DNA of 64,000 nucleotides from Ceriagrion tenellum (Eukaryota; Arthropoda; Insecta; Odonata; Coenagrionidae). The notes under the pieces are model-generated. The model saw only the letters and a program-made list of their open reading frames with translations. It searched no databases and had not been told where the DNA came from. The stretch lies in contig OY720642.1 in the NCBI GenBank assembly GCA_963169105.1, positions 16,362,965 to 16,426,964 of the forward strand, written 5' to 3'. Below are positions 10,668 through 20,639 of this stretch, in pieces. Positions within the stretch are counted from its first letter, which is position 1. Each line of letters begins with the position of its first letter. The position numbers were made by a program, and so were the translations under genes.

Positions 10668-11233
10668 TTATGGTAGTACGAGCGAGATAGTTCCCTAATC
10701 ATAACAGAGACCATATTCGAATTATACATTTTTATTTCACCAGCTATGAGACACACAAATAAAATATTGAATTATTAATGGCGCGAAAAAACAATTTATA
10801 TGACAGAAATTGTGTGTAATCAAATGAAAATATCTGAATAATTCTGTAACTTGACTCATTTTTTCACGCGGTACCTTTGAAACTCCAGCAAAATGGAATG
10901 TTTATCGTGATCCTGAAGAAGTTATTGAGGTGACAATAGATATGATTAATTTTCGAAAATAGTTGATAAAACACACAAAACTACACACTGTTGATTTTTT
11001 GACGATATCTAAGTGTAGGAAATGCCTCATTTTTAATATAAGGTCTCTCTGAAGTGCATACACGTACCATTTCCCATATAAGAGGGCTGGTATTTTTTGG
11101 CAAATATCTCGGAAAGTAATGTGGTAAGGGGTTGAAATTTTGATGTCAATGGAAGGGTGACACATTTTTCTTTAAAATGAGACGAAATTCATTGATTTCT
11201 AGGTAAAATGATATTTCGCTCTAACAACCTTAA
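10668..11233 (+). mobile_element. TTAA MITE family B, copy B1
   Basis: A full-length copy. The left end is TTATGGTAGTACGAGCGAGA and the right end is TTTCGCTCTAACAACCTTAA; these are inverted relative to each other and sit on TTAA or a one-base variant. Interior landmarks shared by all B copies are TAGTTCCCTAATCATAA, AACTTGACTCATTTTTTC, a GGTGACAATA block, TACACACTGTT, TCTCTCTGAAGTGCA, ACCATTTCCCAT, and ATTCATTGATTTCTAGGTAA near the right end. There is no transposase. Confidence 0.85.
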
Positions 11234-11496
11234 GACAAAAATATTAAATTATAAGTATTACATCGTGTATATTACTTCATGCATGTTTAACTCCACCTAA
11301 TTAACAGATGCACTGAAGGTCAAAGTCAAAGGCTTATGTGGGAATCTATATCTATTAATTTTGTAGCGTGTCAGTCATTCTGTATCCGTTTTGTTTCTGT
11401 CTCTGTCAATTTTTGAGCAAGAAGAGTGAGGTTTAGTGCGTTGAATGTGGAATCTCTGTCTTCATGGTTTGGTAGTAGCTTTGGATTTTTATAGCT
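11234..11496. other. No recognisable feature
   Basis: Unassigned sequence between MITE B1 and the family-A fragments. Confidence 0.3.
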
Positions 11497-11690
11497 TGGG
11501 CGTGTGGTAGGGGGTGTTAGGTCACCAGCCGTGCAAAGGTGTAAGATATTTGGAGATGAAATGGAGACATGAATTAAAAGGAGTATATTTAGTCAGTTTA
11601 AATAAGATCTAAGACAGCGGCTGCTTGGGCGTGTGGCAGGGGTTGTTAGGTCACCAACCGTGCAAATGTGTAAGTTATATTTTTGGGTTG
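11497..11690 (-). mobile_element. Two tandem LINE family A 3'-end fragments
   Basis: The family-A 3' UTR motif occurs twice in the same orientation about 128 bases apart: GGCGTGTGGTAGGGGGTGTT near 11504 and GGCGTGTGGCAGGGGTTGTT near 11632. Each is followed by AGGTCACCAGCCGTG-like text. Both start at the same internal point (CTTGGGCGTGTGG) and lack the CTACATCTACAT tail, which suggests one local duplication of an already truncated fragment. Confidence 0.7.
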
Positions 11691-12099
11691 TGGTTGCAAC
11701 AACCAGAAAGGAGAAAGGCCAAAAGGGAGAGTGGAAGAGTGTAAAGGTTGAAACAAAAGAAACCCACAGTGCTCTCCTATTCAAATGGCTTTAAAAACAA
11801 CAAAGGAGAACAGTGAATGAAAAAAAAAATTTTCACCAAGGAGCTATTTTTAGACTAGGACACTTACCCCCTGCGGGTACACACCCCTGCTCACGGAGTG
11901 AGTAGGCTAGCTGCCTGCTATAAATAATTTAATTACCGATAGTTTCTGTCAGTTTCTACCGAGAGGTGTCAATATTGAATATTACATGAATGATCAAAAT
12001 ATTTTTTTCGCCATGGTCCGAGAATATTTTCAGCCTACTTAAAAGTTATTGAAATGTGATCGACTGACGACACCGATTTCAAGGGTCGCATAGCCGTCA

Positions 12100-13080
12100 G
12101 TCTAATTCAGTGATTGGCCGCACGTCTCTGTGACCGAGACCTCCAGCGGCCATCTTCATCCTCCCTCGCACAGCGGCTCCGGGTGGACTTCTCTTTTCCT
12201 TTCCCCTGTTGGTCCATCCTCGACACATCCCTTCTCCTCTTGAATCACATCTCCTACCCTTTCACCGCAGCCTCCCCCCTCAGACCCTAATCCATCATCC
12301 CAGGGTTTCCAACCTCCTTGTCACGAGGGAGCTCCCGACGGGCCAGGGTCTGGACCGAGCGTGGACGGGAGGAAGGGGGAGCCAAGTGCCCAGGGTATGC
12401 ATCGGATGGTTGGGTCACTTCGAGACCTCAATTTTCAGGAATGTGTTTCTCTCTTTTTCTCATAACTCATATCATCCCACTCGATTTTTATCGCGTTCCA
12501 AAAAACATATCCCTCGAAGGGCATTTATTCACGCTTCTAATCAGCGAGGGACGAATATTTCAGTCGAGCGATGTCGAGCTTCCATTTCTTTGCTTTTTCT
12601 GCCTCATTCCTTTCCTTCTCATTTTTGCATGTCCCACTCATAACATTCGTAAAATTTCTCGACGCTGCATAGTAGACTGTTTTGGGACACAGGTAACTGA
12701 TTTTTCATAGTCCTCCGAAGCGGAGGAAGAAGTTCGTTCACTGTGGAGCCTTTCCGATTCCTGCCAATGGAAGCGCTTCAATAATTGGGATGACTCACAA
12801 CTACCTGCCGTCCCATTTTACTCGTTTAACGATGATTCCTCTAGATGGACCCCTATTACAGTCACAGCGTTGGGTGATTTTAACCATTAGCCGGATAGTC
12901 TTGCGGTCTAGCTTATTTCGCGAAGTAGTTCGGTTCTCCGGCCTCACTCTCCCTCTATCGTTCCCTCTCTCTCTTTCCTTCTGTCCTTTCCCTACACCCT
13001 CTCCACTTCTATATCCCATCCTTGCCGCGTGGGTCTGCGCCAGGAACTTTTGCGACTGCTGTACACTCCGTTTTTTTTAA
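12100..13080. other. C/T-rich block, no convincing gene
   Basis: Plus-strand pyrimidine-rich DNA. Frames at 12209-12643 and 12318-12710 are open together in different phases and full of Ser, Pro, His and Phe, so low stop density follows from composition. At 12115-12155 a small imperfect hairpin (GGCCGC with GCGGCC around GTCTC/GAGAC) is visible. It could be a relic promoter or UTR; I cannot show transcription. Confidence 0.3.
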
Positions 13081-13686
13081 GAGTTGCTTTTCCAGACTCC
13101 TCGTCCCACGACCTTTAAAACTTTTGCCTCCTCGCCTTTTTCATTGACAATTTTCTTGCCATCTCATTGATTGCTTACCAGCAATTTTTGAAATTTTTCT
13201 TTCAAAGTCTTTTTCTTGTCGTTATACGATAATTATTTCTAATTTAATTATTCCAAAGAAAAAAAACACCACAATCAGTAAAATGAACTCAGTTCGTGTG
13301 CTTTCTCATAAAAATTTACTCCAAATGAACGCAGAAACTATATATTAATAAAAACATTCCCTATTTGAGATGAGATAGGTTTCCAGGTTCATTTGTGCGT
13401 GATTTCATCGTGGCAGACTGCATGAGCATGACTGTAGCTTATTCAGGTTTGGGATTGAGCGGTTGACCAAAAATGGAGTTAAAGAGTAGGGGAGCAGGCC
13501 GGGAAAATGTATAAAATTAATAAAATTTATGGTTGAAGGCGTAATTTTGAAGAAAACTCACATTTTAGACGAAAATATATCTTAGATTGCCAACCCAGGT
13601 TTAGGCTATACAGTAATTATAGGTGATTTACTTCCTTACTTATTCCCATTGAAATTTTGGAGGCTATAAGGGAGCTATACGGTGAG
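13081..13686. other. AT-rich stretch with a fragment related to a foldback
   Basis: Around 13525-13610 there is ATGGTTGAAGGCGTAATTTT followed by AACCCAGGTTTAGGCT. It resembles the left arm context of the foldback at 54603-54823 (ATGGTTGAAGGCGTAACTTT, CGACCTAGGTTTCG). It is probably a diverged half copy. Nothing else is seen. Confidence 0.35.
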
Positions 13687-13697
13687 CCAATGCTGTC

Positions 13698-14005
13698 GGA
13701 TTGGTTTGGATATTTGGGGAGGCGACCGACGGCTAAGGTCATTTGCGCCATAGGGGATAGGTAAGGGAGGAAGGGTGGATAGAAACCCGGCGTCGGCATT
13801 AGCCTGCTCTTAACGATAGGCGCCAAGGGGACCATGTTTTAACGTCTCATCCGATAGACGGAGTACTGTACTTGAAGTGCCCTCCACAAGACATTCAAGT
13901 AGGGATCGGGTTACCTCTGAAAAACATCCTCCTCGGCAGGGATTTGAACCCTAACCGCCCGTGTGGTAGGCGAGTACTCTAGCCACCACACCAATCCGAT
14001 CCCCT
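13698..14005 (-). mobile_element. tRNA-derived SINE with 11-bp target duplication
   Basis: Read right to left, the element opens with a tRNA-like head: an A-box-like GTGTGGTGGCTAGAGTACTC, an anticodon-arm region, and a perfect B box GGTTCAAATCCC (about 13947-13936). These are the internal RNA polymerase III promoter elements of tRNA-type SINEs. The body then contains CGTCTATCGGATGAGACG and GCCGACGCCGGGTTTC. The 11-base sequence CCAATGCTGTC lies on both sides (13687-13697 and 14006-14016), as expected of LINE-assisted retroposition. A diverged relative is at 59160-59432. Confidence 0.85.
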
Positions 14006-14599
14006 CCAATGCTGTCCATTAGGGGTATCAACGCACAGGATAAGCGGATTTCAAGGAAGTCACAAACCATCGTTTTACTCTTTAGTTGTATTGACCGAAA
14101 TTGTTATAGGAATGAGCAAGTATGGGCAGCGGAGTGAACTGCGCTCTGACTCCGTTAAGTCAAAGGTCTGTGGTTGGTTTCTCGGACGCGGCTATGTCTA
14201 CGTAATTTATCGCTACCCTTTAGTCGGGCTTAAATGACATCCTTCGTAGCAATAAGTGTTAATGGGAGAAAATACGTAGAAAATCGGCCTTCGCATGGGA
14301 GAGAAACGTTCTAATTACACCTACCCTCCGCAGTTGGGTTGGGTAAACTGACGTGATCGTCTGGAATGAGGAGGGGAATTGATGGAGTGGTCAGTCTGGG
14401 AGGGTTTGTACAGAGGGTGGAACTAGGACTGAGATGTGTGGAAGGGGGAGACGAGGGAAGTCAGGAGGGGGGAGGGTCAATGAGAGTCCGACATTAATGG
14501 ATGGAAAGACGGTTGACGGGTCAAATAGAGGAAAAATTTCGCGGGTCATAAAGTTTTGCTTTTGATTCATCACGTCGAGAGGCAACCACTTTTCCTCTC

Positions 14600-15480
14600 C
14601 AAATCCGTTCCGTTTTGCTCCCCTCCTCCTTTCTCCACATACCTACTATTTCGATTATTTTTGTGTCGCTTCTGCCAACCTCTCCTTCCTTCTGCTGCCC
14701 CCTCCCCCCACCCTCCGAAGGCCGCCTAATGCGATCCCCCCCCTCCCCGCCCCTCCCTACTCCTGACCCTCCGTACACGAATATCCAATCGATCTTCACC
14801 CCTTCTTCCCTACGGAGCCAGCTCTATCTATGAAAGAGGATTTCCTCCACCACTCCACCACTTTTCGACCTCATTCCGATGTTGGGGGTGCCGGAAGAAG
14901 GGAGCCTCTTGCGTTCCTGCCCCCACCTCATCCGCAAACCCCCCATAGGGCGGGGGGTTGAGGATGTGGGACGGGAAAGGTAGGTCGTGTGTGTGTGTGT
15001 GTGCTAGCAATGGAGGTTTGGGCGTGAGAGGGGGGGGGGGGGAAGGAAATTTTTGACGAATGATGAAGCAGTTGAGGGCGAACATTAGGGAAACGCTTTC
15101 GGGAAGGCCACCACGGGAGGGGATGGTTTGGTCCCTTTTTCGCCCACCCTCCTGCCCCCTTCATATTCCCCATACCTAGCCCTATAACACCCCGCCCCCC
15201 CTAGCTGAGGGGCCCCGGGTTGCAAATCGGAATCGGGTTGAGTACGGCGAGTAGGAAGCGGGGTCGAAGAGCGATGGTTGGAGGCGTGCTGTGCAGCACC
15301 GGAAGTGGACTCCAGATTAGGCTGGGTCCTACAATCCACTCTCTCCTTAGGGGAGGGGAGAAGAGGGGGAGGAAAGGCGGATTCAACGAGAGACGGAGTG
15401 GAGAGGTTGGTTTCCTCGCATCCCATTTCACTCCTCCCTCCTCATTCCGCTTCTTCTTATGCATCCCTCTGCCACTCTTG
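14600..15480. other. GC-rich low-complexity block with microsatellites
   Basis: C-rich then G-rich DNA with a (GT)n run at 14987-15003 and a G run near 15031-15042. Open frames of 60-113 codons overlap in several phases on both strands and are Pro/Arg/Gly-rich. I regard all of them as compositional. Confidence 0.45.
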
Positions 15481-15548
15481 ATTTCCTCACCGCGGCCCCT
15501 TTTAACATTTGTTGCTAATCTGTTGGAATATACTTTGAAATAAGGTAT

Positions 15549-16111
15549 TTAAGATAGTTAGAGCGAAATATCACTTTACCTAGAAATCAATGAATTTGGT
15601 CCATTTTAAATAAAAATATCTCACCCTTCTAATGATACCAAAAAGTCAACCCCTTACCACATTACTTTCGAAGATAATTACCAGAAAAGACCAGCCCTTT
15701 TACATGGGAAATGGTATGTGTATGCACTCCAGAGAGACATTATTTACAAAATGAGGGATTTCTAACACTTAGATGTCGTAATAAAACTAAGAGCGTGTAG
15801 TTTGTATGTTTCCTCAACTATTTTGCAAAATTAATCATATTGTCACCACAGTAGGTTCTTGGGTATCACAAAAAAAACCTCCGTTTTGAAGGAGTTTCAA
15901 ACGCACCGTGCGAAACAAATGAATCAAATTGAAGAATTATGCTGATATATTTATTTAATTACCTACCATTTTTGTAATATAAAACTATATTAATGCACCA
16001 TTAATAATGCAATATTTAATTCATGAGTTCTACAGGTGGTGAAATTTAAACGTATAATTCGAATAAGTTCTCTATTATGACTAGGGAACTATCTCGCTCG
16101 GACTAACTTAA
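15549..16111 (-). mobile_element. TTAA MITE family B, copy B2
   Basis: Full-length in the opposite orientation to B1. It starts TTAAGATAGTTAGAGCGAAA and ends TCGCTCGGACTAACTTAA, with TTAA on both sides. Landmarks include TAGAAATCAATGAATTTGG, CTCCAGAGAGACATTATTT, GTAGGTTCTTGGGTATCA and CTAGGGAACTATCTCGCTCG. Confidence 0.87.
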
Positions 16112-17299
16112 AGTAGAATGAGCGATGTTTTCCTCAGTTCTATTGGAGAAAATAATCGCATTATCGTTTTTTATTTCAGTCGCTGTATGAATCATGAAAT
16201 TAATTCATTTATTTGAGTAATATACCAGCTGATTGGATGGTTTTTAATAGTATTTTTTCTAACTTCCCAATCTGACACATCGTTGCATTTTCCCTCTTAT
16301 GCATGACCCGCCATTAAAGATTATAAAAACGTGATAAATGCATACTGTACATCCGATTAAGTCATCACTACTACCAAATAGGATAAGAAGGCGACAAGAG
16401 TTAATATACATCCATCTATTACCCAGCAGGCCACCTTGAGTTAGTATGGCACGGGATGCGGGTGTGGCAGGTTTTGTGCAAGTAATACAATACGTGTTGA
16501 ACTCTCCACTAAAAGCAGTTTTCACATTATCATCGACTGATATGCACACATTCAACATGCTCTGGGAATAATAAAGACGATAACTTTTACTAAACCACCA
16601 TTAAATCCTCTTAATTATTTAATGATAGAATACCACCAAGTGAGACTGACTAAAGTGATGCTCTGGGAATATAATTCAAGGATTCAGGCGTTAAATTGTG
16701 GAATTATACAACATAATGGAAGTACTTTCCACGTGAGGAAACCGATCATGAACTGTGACAAGCTCACCTGAAGATATTGTCATAAGACACCGAAATGAGT
16801 TGTTAGTTAATGAACCTGCGGGAAAGTACGAAAGTTTTACTTTAATTTCATGCTCTAAGAAATTAAATCGGACCATTTAATGACCGACTCTGGTGCTCCA
16901 TTGACCCCAAATAATAGTGTAGCACTCCCAGAAAGTCACACATGAACCTCGGTGCGAGATCCCCATATTAAGAAACCTGGACCCTCATAAGAAGATCTTC
17001 CGAGACGATACAACCGAAAGTAGGATATTATGTGCAGCAATTCCATGGGTAACTGATAACCGAAACTGGGCGAGGACTAGAGTTACATTTTTAGTCTATG
17101 CCTCAATTTTCAATCATTTTCCTCACTTGATCGCTCCATATTTCACCCTATCCTCACCCATACATACCACTATCTTTCGCTAAAATTAATTTCTCCGTTG
17201 AATTCTCATCAAGTTCTCGGCCTGAAAAGTTTTGCAATGCACGTGCGTTGGTTCCGAGGAAACGCCACTATTCTCATAATCTGGTAACTTAAAGAGAAC
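16112..17299. other. No recognisable feature
   Basis: A 99-codon minus-strand frame (16259-16558) and a 61-codon one (16691-16876) are present, but neither has a motif I know. No repeat ends are visible. Confidence 0.35.
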
Positions 17300-18141
17300 A
17301 ACCGAAGAAAGAAAGAAATATTTATTATTCTTGGACATTCATCGTCCATTAAGAACATAAAAAACATACAATACATTAAAGGAGCTCATACATTACACAT
17401 TAAATTATTTGAAAAAATGGGAACATATTAATAGAGAAACAAAAAATTATCACACATGAATTCATCGGTGAAGATTTCTTGGGGCAAATTCTTCTAGAAG
17501 GTAAAGATAGTGAAAAAGGTTTTCCTTAAAAATGCACAGTGAGATGGAATCTTTTATGTCCTTAGGAATACTCTTCTATAACCTTGCCCCAGAAACACGA
17601 AAAGATCTTTGGTAAGTGGTCGTTCTATGATGAGGTGTGATTAAATAGTCGGGAGTCATTCAGGTTTGACTTCTACTCCCTGATGGGCAAAAATCGCAAC
17701 AAATACTCTGGTTGTTTATGTTTGAAAATAAAACACAAAAATGTCCCAAGCATATACTTTCTTCGAATTATAACCTTCAGCCATGCAAGGTAAGTAAAAT
17801 GAGGGGAAATATGATCGTCTATGTTTTGGTTAAAGACAAAACTTACACACATATTTAGTAGCTGTTGACGCAAGTTGGGGGCCATGCCAGTTGTTACATT
17901 TGATTTCTTCTCCCCGACGGTGAAAAATTGTAAAAAAAATATCCCGTTGTTCATGTTTGAAAATGCAATACAAAAACGTCCCTAACATATACCTACATCG
18001 AGTCATAACCCTCAGCCATGCAAGGTTAGTAAAATAAGGGGAAATATGATCACTTATTTTTTGGTTAAAGACAAACCTTACACACATATTTAATAGCTGT
18101 TGAAGCTTTGCATTAAGCTCTTCAGTGAGATCGTGGTACAC
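17300..18141 (-). mobile_element. CR1/Jockey-like LINE C-terminus with internal tandem duplication
   Basis: The minus-strand protein text is LTEELNAKLQQLLNMCVRFV, DHISPYFTNLAWLRVMTR and YMLGTFLYCIFKHEQ, then the same segment again as LRQQLLNMCVSFVFNQN and FTYLAWLKVIIRRKYMLG. After that come HHRTTTYQRSFRV and a terminal block with FAPRNLH. This is the C-terminal third of a CR1/Jockey-type RT. The repeated protein segment reflects a DNA tandem duplication of about 235 bases (about 17650-17884 and 17885-18119) with visible divergence between units. The 3' end lies at the AAATATTTCTTTCTTTC-type tail near 17310. Confidence 0.8.
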
Positions 18142-18154
18142 AAGGCAGCAATTA

Positions 18155-18640
18155 TCAATAAGGGAAAAATAAGCGCAGATAGAAGTTGCTTACAAGCATG
18201 AAAGTGTAAGAGGTTTTTCTGAATTTTGAGCCGATATATGATAAGTATGTAAGTAGCCATTCCACTGCCATTATAAGAAATTTTCTTTTTATATTGATCA
18301 TTATATTCACTGGTATCATATTGTACACTTTAGGTCCCATATACAAAAAGCATCTTAAAGGAGAACTTTGTTTGGTTTATTTAAAGGTAGAAAGAAGTTA
18401 TTTCTGAGATTATGTTGCGTTCTTTGCAAAGGTAAATTTCCACTTCTCAAAAAAATACCCTAAAAACTTTAAAAATATATAGATGTCTTAAAGGTACCGA
18501 TTTTAATGAAACAAATACGGGGAACGAGTGACTATTGACATTTACCTGCAACGATTCTAATTATTCCTTTTTGCTGTTCTATAATTGGTTTAAGTACATT
18601 TTGATAAGATATATCCAAGAACGGAATTCGATTATCCAAC
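18155..18640 (-). mobile_element. Second LINE C-terminal fragment
   Basis: Broken minus-strand reading with LKPIIEQQKGIIRIVAGK near 18560-18600 and FIKIGTFKTSIYF, ending in GPKVYNMIPVNI near 18300. This order (LQK-AIRII, then the KLGIL-like string, then GPKLYN) is the normal C-terminus of Jockey/CR1-type RTs. It adjoins the LINE at 17300-18141 but represents an overlapping part of a different copy. Confidence 0.6.
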
Positions 18641-19650
18641 ATCATTCCATATCAGGTAAAAGACTATTTTTCCTTAAGCAGGCAGAATGCGAGTTAAATA
18701 ACTCATAAGTAATTTAACGGAACGGCACAATTTTAACAACCCCTGTCGAGATTCTGGACTTCTCCATGAAAATCGGGTCACGGACCCGAATCAAGACAGG
18801 GTGGAGGGTTCGAAAATGGCGAGGGGGTGAGGGTGAGAGGTTGAAAATAAAAAGGGTGAAAATAACAGGGCGGGCGAGGAATATTCAGTCTCTCTTTCAA
18901 AAGAGATTTTTCGATTTCCTCTCCGACGGGAAATGGAAGCGGGCGGCCCATATTTTCCAAATATCGAAAAGAGGCCCATCCATCCCTCAGAGACTCCGAT
19001 CACACGCTTTCACCAGGCAATTGGAATCGTAAGAAATAGTGAAAAGAATGAGAAACTAAAAGATGAGAATTCGCCCACTCCGAGTAAACGAAAATTCTTC
19101 GTCAAAAAGGGCCTTAACACGATCATGCGGGCGAAATCCTTTCTATGGGCTTTAAAAGAACAATTAACTTCATTAGAGAGTATCTTTCCACAGATATCCA
19201 TTCTTGTAAGCTGTAATAGTACTTAACGAAGTAATTTTCCGACAAACTGTCGCCAAAACCCCACAAAAAGATAGAAAAAAACCTCATAAGGGTTCCAACA
19301 ATAATTTACATACAGAAATAAGAAAAGCTGTAAAATAAAGATGTAAAATGTGTAATAGGCTGCTCTATGTTTTAATGGATTATTTCGAGAGAAATTCAAT
19401 TGCTCACGTGGCAGAGTGTATTTTATTACGGTGAGTGTCCTCGAGTACAATAGGAAAATTATAGAGCTAGCGAGGAATTGACGTGTAATGAGGGGTGCGG
19501 TACATACGACTATTTTACTACCTAGAGATTGACTCTCGACAGATATTGGGTCCCAAGGGAAAGAGAAGCCCTCAATCGAGGGTAATCGTGGAAGGGTTAT
19601 AAAAGAATTAGAAGATAACGCTTAAAGAGTATGTTTCAGGATATTCTATT
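18641..19650. other. Purine-rich patch and AT-rich flank, no gene
   Basis: 18770-19000 is G/A-rich on the plus strand, with overlapping open frames on both strands. The rest is AT-rich. No motif or element end was found. Confidence 0.35.
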
Positions 19651-20297
19651 CTACATCTACATCTACATAATACCCTGCGAGCCGCCGCATGGGCGTGTGG
19701 CTGGGGGTGTTGGGTCACCAGCCATGTAAAGGTGTAAGTTTTTGGGGATGAGATGGTGACATGTATTATAGGAGTGTATTTAGTGTAGCTCAACTTTTAT
19801 TGTGGTCGCTTATTGATCGCGGAAAGAACGAACTTTTGTGCCTATCTGTTCGGCAGTGTATCTCTCTTATTTTATCGCATGTCAGACCTAGAGATGTAGT
19901 GAGGAGTCATCATGATAATACTCTCTGCGTCGCTCTGAAAAATATCAGTTCTGAATTTATCAAGAAACCTAAGCCTGGCGTGTAGCCTCTTAGTCTCTAG
20001 GGGCTCCCACCTCAAACCCTCCAGAAGTTGTGAGGTTCTACATGTACGCTCGTAGCAGTTTTTAACGAATCACGCTGCTTTATTTTGTATTTTATTAATT
20101 TTTTTGGTTAAATCTATTTGACCAGGGCCTTAAATTCTCGCGGCGTATTCGAGATGTGGCCTAACCAGAGCAAAGTAGCACCTATCTTTCACTTTTTCAT
20201 CCGAGGACATTCCTATTATACGTTTAACGAAACCTAGTTTCTTTAATGCTGCGCTGCATATGTTCTGTATGTGTAATCCTCACGATATATCAGAAGT
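19651..20297 (-). mobile_element. LINE family A, copy A4
   Basis: It starts at the CTACATCTACATCTACATAA tail (about 19651-19670) and shows the family 3' UTR (GGGTGTTGGGTCACCAGCC). Minus-strand C-terminal RT text follows, equivalent to DIFQSDIENIIM and ARLRLLDKF, broken by frameshifts. Similarity reaches the YLGIT region near 20290, where it is cut off. Confidence 0.8.
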
Positions 20298-20639
20298 TAA
20301 GGCTTTTCCTGAAGCAGAGAAAGTTGGACGAATGAATTCGTCATGGGAGAGATAATAATGAGTAGAAATGTATTTTAAAGGATTAGATGTAAAGTGTGCT
20401 GAGAGTGTGAGTGGGAAATGGATGGTGGGAAAAATGAAAGGTGGTGCTTGCGGAAATGAAGAAAAGAAAATTGCAACGAGAGAAAAGGAGGAGGCGTACA
20501 AGAGATCGATTGCTGCCTAATCTGAGTAAAGAAGACATTTTTTTTAGTATGTATATCTGTTTACGGAGCTCTTCGGCGTCTTCCGATTACCAATCTCCAT
20601 CACTCTTTTTTCCTTTCACTGATCTTCCTCCAGATACAT

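Noticed and set aside
12209..12710. 144- and 130-codon plus-strand frames
   Set aside because: They overlap in different phases within C/T-rich DNA and have no motif or conserved pattern.
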